Source: Alkalihalobacillus deserti (GTDB lineage: Bacteria; Bacillota; Bacilli; Bacillales; Bacillaceae_D). Taken from it: a stretch of DNA of 64,000 nucleotides. Every line of letters starts with the position of its first letter. Positions within the stretch are counted from its first letter, which is position 1. The notes beneath the pieces were generated by a model that was not told where the DNA came from, searched no databases, and saw only the letters and a program-made list of their open reading frames with translations. The stretch is taken from positions 186,001 to 250,000 of the forward strand of contig NZ_JAJAFR010000003.1 of assembly GCF_020734105.1 (NCBI RefSeq), read 5' to 3'. Of the stretch, positions 54,347 through 63,881 are shown one piece after another. The translations under genes were made by a program, and so were the position numbers.

Positions 54347-54840
54347 TTATTATACCTGACTCTTTTCAAGTCCAACCTTTTTATTACCAAAAAACGATTT
54401 ATCTTCCGGATTTGAATCGTTCATTTAAAGACATCTGTCGAGCTGTTCCTTTCTATTACGATATGGTAGAGGAGGAGATATTTTGGAAAAACAAGCATGA
54501 TATTATACCAGTCATTTTCGAATGGTGGAATGAAGAAGAACAGACGCTCACATCCTTATATCGTGAACGTAATTCGAAAAAAGCTAAACCTATTATGATT
54601 ACAATGATAGCTGCCTTTATTGATTGTTTATTTTGGATGAATAATAAGAAACTTACGGGGCTTAATCAACTTAAAGAGGCTTTAGCACCATTTAAATTTA
54701 AACCGGTTAATTGTGTAGAAAGGCTAGATTTTCTACTTCTTAATCCATCTCAATTTCATTCATTTACACAGTTAAGAGCCTTATTTCTAGAAATGAAAAA
54801 AATATACGCTAAAATGAAGGTAATAGAACATAAAGTTTAA
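54343..54840 (+). CDS. ypoC: YpoC-like protein
   Basis: A 165-residue helical protein of unknown function, without motifs I recognise. The ATG overlaps the nth stop (ATGA), so it is translated with nth. Position and size match YpoC of B. subtilis. Confidence 0.8.
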   Translation: MIIIPDSFQVQPFYYQKTIYLPDLNRSFKDICRAVPFYYDMVEEEIFWKNKHDIIPVIFEWWNEEEQTLTSLYRERNSKKAKPIMITMIAAFIDCLFWMNNKKLTGLNQLKEALAPFKFKPVNCVERLDFLLLNPSQFHSFTQLRALFLEMKKIYAKMKVIEHKV

Positions 54841-54920
54841 AGAGAAGGTCTCGTACTGATCCTTCTTGCATTAATATAATAATCTGAATACATAGTTAGC
54901 TAAAAAAGTGGGTGGATACG

Positions 54921-57900
54921 ATGAGTATAGTATTAGATTCAATGGTAAAAGTGACAAAGATAACAGAAAAAGAGCAAGAACGTAAACAATTAATGGTAGA
55001 AAAAGCGGAAAATAACAGTTTTCAAGTGGCTTTCTGTGGTCATTTCTCTGCTGGGAAATCGACGATTCTCAATCATTTATTAGGCGCAGAAATGTTACCA
55101 ACTAGTCCTATTCCAACAAGTGCAAATATAATTGGCATTAAAAATGGCGATTTAAGTTTAACCGTTCAGTCAATCGAGGGAGACAAAACAAAATGGGTAG
55201 GGGAAATCCCTTGGCAGCGTGTTCGAGAATGGGGTATGGATGGTGGCGAGATCTCTTCTCTAACGATTCAAGCGCCATTACCGTTCTTAGGAGCTAACAG
55301 TTGGATTTATGATACTCCTGGAGTCGACTCTACAGATCCAACTCATCAGTCCGTTACATTAGAAGCGCTTTATACAACGGATTTCATCTGTTATGTGATG
55401 GATTATAATCATGTTCAATCTGAAACGAATTTAACTTTTTTGAAACAATTATCGGATGAAAAGAAGCCGTTGTACTTAATTGTAAATCAAATTGATAAGC
55501 ATGATGACCGTGAACTTTCTTTTCAAGAGTTCGATCAGTCCATTCGTGACACCTTTGCTTCATGGGGAATTAACATCCTAAAACTGCGATATACGAGTAT
55601 GAAAGCAAAGCAACACCCACTTAATCAGTTAGCACAGTTTGAAAAAGAAATGAAAGCCATTTTATATCGAGGGCAAGAGCTACAACCCTTCGCTAAACAG
55701 CGTCTACAGCAAGGTTTCTACTTAAGCATTATTAATCGACTCGAAGAAGAAAAAGAGGATGAACTAGATCAAGTCAAAGAAGAGCTGAAACAACATGGTT
55801 TTTCTTTAAAACAGTTAGATCGAAGACAAACATTAGCTGTAAGTTATGAACAATCCATTCATGCAAGGAAACTGTTTGAAGAAAGCTTTGAAAGGGAATG
55901 GCAGAAAATCGTGAAGGACGTTACGGTTTTCCCTTATACAACCACAGAGCTTGTAAGAAGTTGGCTAGAAAGCCTCGAAGCTAATTTCAAAGTAGGTCTA
56001 TTATTTACGAAAAAGAAAACACAAGAAGAACAAGAGGTTAGACTAAAACGTTTACTAGAAGAAACTCAAGATAAAGTTAAAAGCCAATTAGAGTTTCATT
56101 TGCATAAACTATTTTACTCATATGACTTCACTTTGTTGACTAATCGCGAACAGGTTGAGACTGAGTTAAATCAACTTCATGTGGTCATTGATGATCTTTT
56201 TTTTAAAGAAGCGGTTCAACCTGGCCCTAAAAATAGAGAATATGTGTATACATTTACGAAAGATCGAACAGCAACCATTATCAAACTCCTTCGTCAAAAG
56301 TCAGCATCAATCATCAATTTAATGGCATTAGGAATGCAGGATCATTGGGAAGAAGAACAAGATAAAATAGAAAAAGAGCTAGAGCAACTTCATGAGATCG
56401 ATGTATTTGCTATGCAATTAGTAAAAATAGAGGATAGCTATGATTCGGTTGTAATGGATCATCTAGATCGTGTAAACCAATACCAAGACGCTGGAGGTTT
56501 TGAACGAGTTCTAGTGGAAGCTATGGATAAAGAAGTGCCTAAGTTTAAGGTGTCAGCATCCGTTTCCTCGATCACATTACCAGATGAATCAGTAATTGAT
56601 ACGGATTGGCAGCAAGACGATGTGATAATAAATGAATTTAACGATGAGCAAGCACACGAATGGATCAATCAAGTAGCTTCTGTGCTTAATCAGTATCAAG
56701 TTATAGAAAGAACAGATTTTGAACGATCGATGTTACTTGAACGTATCCAACGATTTAAAGAGCAAACGTTTACGATCTCTTTATTTGGCGCTTTCAGTGC
56801 TGGTAAATCTAGTTTTGCTAATGCTCTACTTGGAGACACAGTTTTACCTGTTTCACCGCATCCAACAACGGCTACAGTCAATATTGTTAAGCGTTCAGAA
56901 AAAGACCACGCTTCTGGTACAGCTATTGTGCAAGTGAAAACAAAAAAACAATTATCTGATGAAATCCAATCAGTGGGAGAGCAATTAGACCGGGAAGTAA
57001 CCATTGAAACTCTTTCATCATGGAAAGAAGACCCTACAGTTACAACCAGTTGGCAAAAAACGTATCAAGCATATCTCTCAACTTTAAAAAATAGTCTGGC
57101 AGATGGGAAATGGGAATTAGGTTCATCTTTTGAAGTAACTCTACAGGAACTTCAACCATTTGTTGCAAATGAACATGACGCGTGTCTCATTGATCAAGTG
57201 ACGCTTTACTATGATTGTCCTTTAACGAAGCAAGGGATCATTCTTGTGGATACACCAGGTGTTAATTCTATTCACGGTAGACATACGAATGTTGCGTTTA
57301 AACAGTTGAGGGATTCTGATGCGATCTTTTATTTAACGTATTATAACCATGCTTTTTCTAAAGCAGACCAACAGTTCTTGCAGCAAATGGCGAAAGTTAA
57401 TGAAGGCTTTCGAACAGATAAATTATATTTCATATTAAATGCAGCTGACTTGGCTAGTAGTCCATATGAATTGAATGGTGTAAGGAAACATGTGTTTGAT
57501 CAATTAATAAATAACGGTCTTAATGAACCTCGGTTATATCCACTCTCCAGTAAGCAAGGTTTAAAAGGGAAACAACAGCAGGGAGATGGAGATGAACTAT
57601 TTACAAGCTTTGAAAAAGCGTTCTACGACAAAACGATTACGGAACTTAAGCGATTAAGCTTTGATTTATTAGGAGAAGAATTAAAGCGCTATAAAACCAT
57701 GCTTATGAATAGTTTAGAATATGCAACAGGTGAGGAGCAGGGCAGAGAAGAAGAACGAAATAAAATCGTCTCATCTATATCTATCTGGCAAAAGAAAATT
57801 GATGAGTTAAAACCTTTAACTGCCCAACAAACGAGTACACAAGAAGTCAATCAACTTTTCTTATTTTTACGTGACCGAGTTCGCTATGTTTTAGGAGATC

Positions 57901-58490
57901 AATTCTCTGAAGCAGTCAATGTTACAACAGTTATTGGAGCAAGTAAACGTGCTCAACAAAAAGCATTACTAACATCACTTCAAGAGTGGAGAAGTGAAGG
58001 AGAGCATTTTATTAAGCAGGAGATACAAGCAACGTTAACCCGGATTGAGATTGCGTTGTCGAACGCGATAGAAGACTGGATGGAAGAAACGATTAAACAG
58101 ATTCGCAGCGATTTCCCTGCATTTCAAGCATCATATGAACGAGGGGAACAAGATTTACCTTTAAAAAAGACTGAGAAATTTATAACCGTTGAAATAGACG
58201 AATATAAAGGTTATTTTCAATCGGCTAAATCGTTTTTCGAAGAGGGTCAACTTAAAAAGTTAAAAGAAGACCTTGTTCAAAAGGGAACGGAGCAGTCAAG
58301 TTCAGCGTTACGGAAAGTAGAACAACAAACTCTAGCTTTATTGGGAGAAAGATTTGAAAGAGATATGATCCAAGCAAAAGAAAAGCTTAGAGAAGGGTTG
58401 ATCCGTGAACTAGAGAGATTTGAATCGTTAAAGGATCCTAAGCTTGTTGAAGAATTAGTAAATGAATTCAAAGACCTTAAAGCACTGTAG
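54921..58490 (+). CDS. dynA: Double-GTPase bacterial dynamin DynA
   Basis: DynA (YpbR) is a membrane-fusing dynamin with two dynamin units in one chain, involved in membrane surveillance. P-loops: GHFSAGKST (residues 40-48) and GAFSAGKSS (about 623-631). Each is followed by its DTPG motif (IYDTPGVDS and LVDTPGVNS). Long helical stalks surround both. 1189 residues, like B. subtilis DynA. ATG 54921 follows GTGGGTGGA. Confidence 0.95.
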   Translation: MSIVLDSMVKVTKITEKEQERKQLMVEKAENNSFQVAFCGHFSAGKSTILNHLLGAEMLPTSPIPTSANIIGIKNGDLSLTVQSIEGDKTKWVGEIPWQRVREWGMDGGEISSLTIQAPLPFLGANSWIYDTPGVDSTDPTHQSVTLEALYTTDFICYVMDYNHVQSETNLTFLKQLSDEKKPLYLIVNQIDKHDDRELSFQEFDQSIRDTFASWGINILKLRYTSMKAKQHPLNQLAQFEKEMKAILYRGQELQPFAKQRLQQGFYLSIINRLEEEKEDELDQVKEELKQHGFSLKQLDRRQTLAVSYEQSIHARKLFEESFEREWQKIVKDVTVFPYTTTELVRSWLESLEANFKVGLLFTKKKTQEEQEVRLKRLLEETQDKVKSQLEFHLHKLFYSYDFTLLTNREQVETELNQLHVVIDDLFFKEAVQPGPKNREYVYTFTKDRTATIIKLLRQKSASIINLMALGMQDHWEEEQDKIEKELEQLHEIDVFAMQLVKIEDSYDSVVMDHLDRVNQYQDAGGFERVLVEAMDKEVPKFKVSASVSSITLPDESVIDTDWQQDDVIINEFNDEQAHEWINQVASVLNQYQVIERTDFERSMLLERIQRFKEQTFTISLFGAFSAGKSSFANALLGDTVLPVSPHPTTATVNIVKRSEKDHASGTAIVQVKTKKQLSDEIQSVGEQLDREVTIETLSSWKEDPTVTTSWQKTYQAYLSTLKNSLADGKWELGSSFEVTLQELQPFVANEHDACLIDQVTLYYDCPLTKQGIILVDTPGVNSIHGRHTNVAFKQLRDSDAIFYLTYYNHAFSKADQQFLQQMAKVNEGFRTDKLYFILNAADLASSPYELNGVRKHVFDQLINNGLNEPRLYPLSSKQGLKGKQQQGDGDELFTSFEKAFYDKTITELKRLSFDLLGEELKRYKTMLMNSLEYATGEEQGREEERNKIVSSISIWQKKIDELKPLTAQQTSTQEVNQLFLFLRDRVRYVLGDQFSEAVNVTTVIGASKRAQQKALLTSLQEWRSEGEHFIKQEIQATLTRIEIALSNAIEDWMEETIKQIRSDFPAFQASYERGEQDLPLKKTEKFITVEIDEYKGYFQSAKSFFEEGQLKKLKEDLVQKGTEQSSSALRKVEQQTLALLGERFERDMIQAKEKLREGLIRELERFESLKDPKLVEELVNEFKDLKAL

Positions 58491-58523
58491 AAAAAAGACC
58501 CGCAACTTAGCGGGTCTTTTCAT
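58491..58523 (+). terminator. Bidirectional terminator between dynA and ponA
   Basis: AAAAGACCCGC (58493-58503) with GCGGGTCTTTT (58510-58520), A-rich on one side and T-rich on the other; it serves both convergent genes. Confidence 0.92.
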
Positions 58524-61090
58524 TATTCTTGGTTAGTTGCTTCTTCGTCAGTGTTTTGTTCACCATCAGTAGTAATATCGTCATCTATTGCATCTTCAAC
58601 AACATCGAGAGGATCTGGTATAATTATTTCTTCCTCATCTTTTTCCTCATCTTCTTCCTCATCTTCAACAGTTTCTTCTTCAATTATTGCTTCTTCTATT
58701 TTAACTTCTACTGAAGCAGGGTCACTTCTTAAAGAGCTGTTATCATCTGAAATAGCAATAACAGTAAAGACATAACTAGAGCCTGGTTGTGGACCACCGA
58801 AAATGTATTGCATTTCTTTCTTGCGATCAAGTGTTTGAGGACTGCCTCCATCAATAGCTACCTGAACTTCAAACGTTACATTTTCACGATGCTCTTCGGG
58901 ATAATCCCATGTAACGATAATCTGATTAGCGGATTCTTCATAGCTCGCCATTAAGCTAGTGGGAGCATCGATTTTTATGAATTGTTCAGAGACACGAGTT
59001 GGTTCATTCCCACGAACGAAAAGCTCCTGAATGATTTCACTTTGAGGTGTCCATTCACTTGGTAGTAAACCCGTTGATTGTTCTACATTAACTCGTACAA
59101 CAGAGTTAGGCATAGTGAAATCGGGTGTTTCAATCTCTGCCGATACATTTTGCATGATTGCTTTGAAAATTTGCTGGGCTGCTTGTCGTGAATTAGCACC
59201 ACTGGCGAAATAATTGTTGCTAGCATTATCAGCGTTACGATTAAATCCTGTCCATACAGACATTGTATAGTTTGTTGTGTAACCTGAGAACCAGATATCA
59301 GGTACGCCGCCCTCGGGGATTCCGAGTCTTTCTCGATCAGCCTGAGCAAAGTTAGTTGTTCCTGTTTTCCCTGCCATAGGCAAGCCGGCAATATTGGCTA
59401 CACCACCAGTACCGTTTGTAACAGCTGTTTTTAACATATCCGTAATCATATATGCTGTATAATCAGCCATTGCTTGCTTTGGTTCTGGTTCTAGGTTGAT
59501 GACTCGCCCGTCGGGGAATTCAACTCTACGAACTGTATAAGGTTCGGTGTAAGTACCATTATTGCCAAAAGCCGCATAAGCACCAGCTAGTTCCTTCGTC
59601 GTGACACCATTAGCAAATCCACCAAGCCCATATGCTTCTGGCATTTGGTTATTCTGAATTTGTGACTCAATTGGTATTCCAAGCCCTTCAGCAAACGACT
59701 GAGCTCGTTCTACGCCAACTTCTTGTAAAGCTTTAATCGCTGTTACATTTCGAGAGCGAGCTAAAGCTGTACGCATTGATATCTGGCCAACATACCGTCG
59801 ATCGAAATTTCGAATAGGAGTTCCATTCGAATAAGCATGCTGCTCATCGGTAATTCGATGAGCTGTTGACCACTGTAGATATTCGATGGCAGGGCCATAA
59901 TCGAGAACGGGCTTAATCGTTGAACCGGGTTGACGTCGTTCATCGGTGGCTAAATTATACCCACGCTGTAAGCCGGTGTCTTCTCGCCCACTTCCAAGAG
60001 CTTTTATTTGCCCTGTTTTTGTATCAAGAAGGGTAACGGCAGCAGTAAAGTCCTCATTATCTGGGTAGACCCCTACAAATTCATCTGTTTGTAGCACCTT
60101 TTCAACATGTTCCTGAGCTGAAACATCAAGTGTTGTATACACTTTTAAACCTGCATTGTAAATATCACTAATCGAAATCCCTTCCATTGCTTCAAGTTCC
60201 GATAATACTTGATTGTAAAATGCTTCATATGAATAGGATTCTCTTTCGGTTAAGACGATCTGATCTTCAAGTGGAACAGCTTTAGCCTCTGCAGCTTCTT
60301 CACTTGTGATTTTTCCATGTTGTTCCATTAAAGAGAGAACAAGATTTCGTCGACTTTCAGCAGCTTCCGGGTTTTTGGTTGGATCATAGTAACTTGGACG
60401 ACGCGGAATGCCTGCAAGCAGGGCAGCATCTGCTAACGATAACTCTTCAACCGATTTATTAAAGTAGGTTTGCGATGCGAGTTCAACCCCATATACACCA
60501 GAACCTAAATAAATTTGGTTTAAATACATCTCAAGAATTTGATCTTTTGAGTAGTGTTGTTCTAATTGGATCGCTAGATATTGCTCTTGAATTTTTCGCG
60601 TTATTTTTTTCTCATCATTTAGGAAAAGATTTTTTACAAGTTGTTGCGTAATGGTACTTGCACCTTCTGCACCGAATCCACCAGTAATATTCGCTCTAAC
60701 TGCACCAAACAGACGTTTAATATCTATTCCGAAGTGATCACGAAAACGGATATCTTCTACGGAAATAAAAGCATCTTCAACAACTTGAGGAACATCTTGT
60801 ATACTAACAGTGACACGGCGCTCGGTCGTTTCTAGTTGTGATACAAAGACATCCTCATCATCATGAATAAGAAGACCTTGAGTTAACATAAGCTTCTCTT
60901 CATCGAGATCTGGAGCCCCTTGTATCATAGCAAAGATGGTCACACCACCAGCTATAGCAGTAACAAATGCTAAGATAACAAAAGCTAACAACAATTTTTT
61001 CCTTATGCCTTTTTTAGGAACTTTATTATTATTTTTCTGTTGTCGGGCTTGACGACGCCCAAATCTCGTATTATTTGTTTCGTTTGACAT
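58523..61090 (-). CDS. ponA: Class A penicillin-binding protein 1
   Basis: A bifunctional peptidoglycan polymerase: membrane anchor (residues about 33-55), glycosyltransferase domain (EDIRFRDHFGIDIKR, GASTITQQLVKNLFL), then transpeptidase domain with GSTIKP (catalytic serine), SRN and KTGTTN. After it comes a fibronectin type III-like domain and an acidic tail of about 60 residues rich in E and D. 855 residues. The order ponA-recU matches B. subtilis. Confidence 0.97.
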   Translation of the reverse strand: MSNETNNTRFGRRQARQQKNNNKVPKKGIRKKLLLAFVILAFVTAIAGGVTIFAMIQGAPDLDEEKLMLTQGLLIHDDEDVFVSQLETTERRVTVSIQDVPQVVEDAFISVEDIRFRDHFGIDIKRLFGAVRANITGGFGAEGASTITQQLVKNLFLNDEKKITRKIQEQYLAIQLEQHYSKDQILEMYLNQIYLGSGVYGVELASQTYFNKSVEELSLADAALLAGIPRRPSYYDPTKNPEAAESRRNLVLSLMEQHGKITSEEAAEAKAVPLEDQIVLTERESYSYEAFYNQVLSELEAMEGISISDIYNAGLKVYTTLDVSAQEHVEKVLQTDEFVGVYPDNEDFTAAVTLLDTKTGQIKALGSGREDTGLQRGYNLATDERRQPGSTIKPVLDYGPAIEYLQWSTAHRITDEQHAYSNGTPIRNFDRRYVGQISMRTALARSRNVTAIKALQEVGVERAQSFAEGLGIPIESQIQNNQMPEAYGLGGFANGVTTKELAGAYAAFGNNGTYTEPYTVRRVEFPDGRVINLEPEPKQAMADYTAYMITDMLKTAVTNGTGGVANIAGLPMAGKTGTTNFAQADRERLGIPEGGVPDIWFSGYTTNYTMSVWTGFNRNADNASNNYFASGANSRQAAQQIFKAIMQNVSAEIETPDFTMPNSVVRVNVEQSTGLLPSEWTPQSEIIQELFVRGNEPTRVSEQFIKIDAPTSLMASYEESANQIIVTWDYPEEHRENVTFEVQVAIDGGSPQTLDRKKEMQYIFGGPQPGSSYVFTVIAISDDNSSLRSDPASVEVKIEEAIIEEETVEDEEEDEEKDEEEIIIPDPLDVVEDAIDDDITTDGEQNTDEEATNQE

Positions 61091-61116
61091 CGTATTACTC
61101 CCTTTCCTCTATGATT

Positions 61117-61725
61117 TTATGACTCATTCTTAAAATAAACAGAGTCAATCACCTGTAAATAATCAATCCGTGGATGATATCCTATTTTAATCAAATAACC
61201 GAATTTTTCAATATCTGATTTACGGATAGATTTTCTTGAGGATTCTTTTTGATCATAAAATTGTATTAAATGGCTTGCATCAAGTAAATAGACTTCGTCT
61301 GTGACTGAAAATCTTAAAATGACGAAAGCAATTCCATTTTGAATCATGACTTGTTTCATATGTTCAATTTGATGGTCATGAAAGTTTTGCAATGGAAAAG
61401 AAGTTTTATTTTTTGTTTCCTTCGCTTCGAAGTCAAGATAATGACCGCGATAGACTCCATTGTAGTCTGTTGTTGATGCTTGTTTGAAGTATGCTTCTTT
61501 AATGACAGCAGCACTTCTTTTTGGGTAATCAACTTGGACAATTTGGACTGGAGTTGGTTTCTTATGAATGACGGCCTGTTTTTTTTCTAAATAAAACTGA
61601 TTCGTTTCATTTAGATCTTCTTCTAGTGTCATTCCTCGATTGCTATAAGTGACTTCTTTTTGTGGTGTTTTTTTTAAGGGACTAGGCCCATTAAATTGCC
61701 GTCCGTTTGGATAACGTATCGCCAT
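61117..61725 (-). CDS. recU: Holliday junction resolvase RecU
   Basis: RecU cuts Holliday junctions and helps chromosome segregation. The catalytic core is [25 protein letters not shown], preceded by [15 protein letters not shown] and [28 protein letters not shown], all conserved. ATG 61725 gives 202 residues, near the B. subtilis length. GTG 61734 and TTG 61746 are in frame and possible; the binding site GGAAAGG at 61744-61738 suits GTG poorly. Confidence 0.95.
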   Translation of the reverse strand: MAIRYPNGRQFNGPSPLKKTPQKEVTYSNRGMTLEEDLNETNQFYLEKKQAVIHKKPTPVQIVQVDYPKRSAAVIKEAYFKQASTTDYNGVYRGHYLDFEAKETKNKTSFPLQNFHDHQIEHMKQVMIQNGIAFVILRFSVTDEVYLLDASHLIQFYDQKESSRKSIRKSDIEKFGYLIKIGYHPRIDYLQVIDSVYFKNES

Positions 61726-61886
61726 ATCGCTCACAAACCTTTCCAAACAAATATCTATCCATGCATGGATTTTCTAAAAACTGAAGAAAGTATAATTAGA
61801 TTCCATCACATTATCTTACCATAAATAGACACTTATAAGGTAAAAGTTTTATGAATAAACGATGAACGAATAAAGAGGGTGTATCT

Positions 61887-62843
61887 ATGTTAGCAGAAAT
61901 ACGAGATGAGATCATAAAGCAGACAGAACAAGGTAACATCGATAATATTTCACGTACCGTATTTTATGAACAATTTTATAAAAAAAACCCAGAGATAAAA
62001 TGGTCACTTTTAGCTGGAATTGTGTCAAGAAATGCTGGCTGGAATATGACAGATCTCAAAAGTGAATGGTTTCAAACATTGTTGACAGATCGTTATAGAT
62101 TTTTATTATTCCAAACATATGAACGGGCTAACTGGACAATTTTTGCGGATGCCTATCCGCAATTGCTTTGGTATGCATGGGCTAAATCAATAAGTCGGCC
62201 TAATTACGAGCTCCTTGAGCTGTTAGGGGTCTCTAAATTTATGCAAAAAGAGTGGAAGTTATATATTGAAAACCGAGATGATGATAGACTTTGTACAGCT
62301 CTGATTATCAACGAGCAACATATGTTAGAAGAAACCGTAATGAAGAAATCATTATATAAAAAGAAAATTTTTTCTTCTCTTCTTTATATTTTGGAAGAAC
62401 ATGCTCATATGAGCTATGTTATTTTTCCAACCATTGAGGGAAAAGTGTATGGTTTTTATGTGAGGAACTTTAAGAATGTAAAAGCTCGTATTTGGTTAGG
62501 GAAACAGCTACAGCAATTATTATCTCATCCTTTTATTCATAAAGATGTTTATCAATTTACTCTCGAAACTCCTCCAACAGGTTCTAGAGATGACTATGAG
62601 CAATTTATGTCTTGGTCGACAGGTAACACAAGTCCTATACTTCGAGATGTTTACCCAGTCGTCTCCCACCACTGGAGGAAGAAAGTAGATTGGTCTAAAC
62701 AAGTACAAGAGCCTGCACACTATTTTAATCCAATCAAAAAAACCAGCCCGGTGGAACGAACAACATGGTTACAGAACAAGTGGGTAGAATTATTTCTCAT
62801 TCAACATATAAAAAAAATTGCCTCAAAAAGGCATTCACCATGA
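61887..62843 (+). CDS. yppC: YppC-like protein (DUF2515)
   Basis: A soluble 318-residue protein of unknown function with the DUF2515 pattern (SLLAGIVSRNAGWNMTDLKSEW near residue 40 and YGFYVRNFKNVKARIWLGKQL). Divergent from recU, as in B. subtilis. GAGGGTG lies before the ATG. A dyad TTACC-ATAA / TTAT-AA-GGTAA lies in the divergent gap (about 61817-61842). Confidence 0.85.
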   Translation: MLAEIRDEIIKQTEQGNIDNISRTVFYEQFYKKNPEIKWSLLAGIVSRNAGWNMTDLKSEWFQTLLTDRYRFLLFQTYERANWTIFADAYPQLLWYAWAKSISRPNYELLELLGVSKFMQKEWKLYIENRDDDRLCTALIINEQHMLEETVMKKSLYKKKIFSSLLYILEEHAHMSYVIFPTIEGKVYGFYVRNFKNVKARIWLGKQLQQLLSHPFIHKDVYQFTLETPPTGSRDDYEQFMSWSTGNTSPILRDVYPVVSHHWRKKVDWSKQVQEPAHYFNPIKKTSPVERTTWLQNKWVELFLIQHIKKIASKRHSP

Positions 62844-62944
62844 CTTTTTAAGACAATTTTATAACGCTCCTATTTAAACAACTCCAATCCGCAGTTAACC
62901 ATTACATTTGGTTTTGAAGTGACTTATTTAACGAGACTGTATCA

Positions 62945-63064
62945 TTATTCGGCTGGGCGATTAGGGCCACCTAGCTTTTTGTCCCCAGTATAACCTTGCT
63001 TTCGTTGTTCTTTTGCTTTGTCGTGTGTATTAAGTTCACTTTGTTGTTTATTTTCTTTGTTCAT
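62945..63064 (-). CDS. sspM: Small acid-soluble spore protein M
   Basis: A 39-residue hydrophilic protein whose end GDKKLGGPNRPAE matches the conserved end of SspM, a minor forespore protein. It is on the minus strand between yppC and racA. AAGGAGG (63081-63075) is 10 bases before the ATG. A sigma-G promoter lies upstream, which supports the assignment. Confidence 0.8.
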   Translation of the reverse strand: MNKENKQQSELNTHDKAKEQRKQGYTGDKKLGGPNRPAE

Positions 63065-63096
63065 TTTTGAACAGCCTCCTTTTTTGGTTTCAGATT

Positions 63097-63127
63097 TAGT
63101 ATGCGAGAGGCATGTGTTCTCCATTCA
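63097..63127 (-). promoter_or_regulatory. Candidate sigma-G promoter of sspM
   Basis: On the minus strand TGAATG (63127-63122), 18 bases, CATACTA (63103-63097), near the sigma-G consensus for forespore genes. Confidence 0.6.
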
Positions 63128-63157
63128 TGACGTCCATCAACAAATGCTTACAAGTTT

Positions 63158-63266
63158 TGTCAAAATCCGAAGATCTTTCTTAGTCGAGAGAGTATTTTCA
63201 CTATCTTTGACGAATTAATTCTAGTTTTGTCAAGGGTGAAGGGATCTGCTCATTAAGAGACGAATT
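63158..63266 (+). promoter_or_regulatory. Candidate sporulation-control region of racA
   Basis: A sigma-H-like pair, GAAGGGATC (63238-63246) and GACGAATT (63259-63266), is spaced by 12 bases. Upstream TGTCAAA (63158-63164) and TGTCAAG (63228-63234) each come close to the Spo0A box TGTCGAA. The matches are imperfect. Confidence 0.35.
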
Positions 63267-63300
63267 CGTTTGCAAGAAGAAAAAATGGGAGGGACGTTTA

Positions 63301-63840
63301 ATGGTAACTACAATGAAAACGAAAGAAGTATCTGAGATACTAGGCGTTAACTCAACAACAGTTCAACGTTGGGCAAAATATTTTGGTCTAGTGTGTGAAA
63401 CAAATGAACATGGTCATTTTCTATTCACAAATGAGCATGTGGAAACTATGCGTAAAGTCCAAATTCAACTTCAACAAGGAAAAAGAATGAAGGAGATTCA
63501 ATTAGGATTTAATCAACCAAACCAAGTTGAAAAGAAAGAAGTTAACATTGAAACGGCTAATTATGAAGGGAAATTAGAAGAGGTTATAAATCGTGTTGGA
63601 GAATTGGATCGAAAGTTATCTCAAAAAGCAGATGAGGTTGTTAGTTATCAATTGCTAAAACACCGAACAGAATTAGAAGATATGATAAAATTGATTAAGA
63701 GCTTAGAGGGACGTTTAAGTAAAATCGAGGAACGAATGCAGGATCATGAAATTTCAGAAGAACGAGAGTTGCCAATGGTTGTTGGGGGGAGTGTAACAAA
63801 AAACAAATGGCGCTCACTGATGCAGATCTTTTCCTTTTAA
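63301..63840 (+). CDS. racA: Chromosome-anchoring protein RacA
   Basis: RacA ties the origin region to the cell poles when sporulation begins. A MerR-like helix-turn-helix (VSEILGVNSTTVQRWAKYFGL, about residues 9-29), a middle segment and a coiled coil (about residues 85-150) are visible. 179 residues. GGGAGGGA lies before ATG 63301; ATG 63313 is in frame too. In B. subtilis racA (ywkC) is in another place. It could also be another MerR-like protein, but the domain order fits RacA. Confidence 0.8.
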   Translation: MVTTMKTKEVSEILGVNSTTVQRWAKYFGLVCETNEHGHFLFTNEHVETMRKVQIQLQQGKRMKEIQLGFNQPNQVEKKEVNIETANYEGKLEEVINRVGELDRKLSQKADEVVSYQLLKHRTELEDMIKLIKSLEGRLSKIEERMQDHEISEERELPMVVGGSVTKNKWRSLMQIFSF

Positions 63841-63881
63841 GTTAGGGGCTGATTTGCTAAGATGAGGAACGGAGGTGCAAA

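Noticed and set aside
58529-58775. Plus-strand open frames opposite the end of ponA, rich in S, F and I
   Set aside because: They are complements of the acidic GAA/GAT-rich tail of ponA and have low-complexity products.
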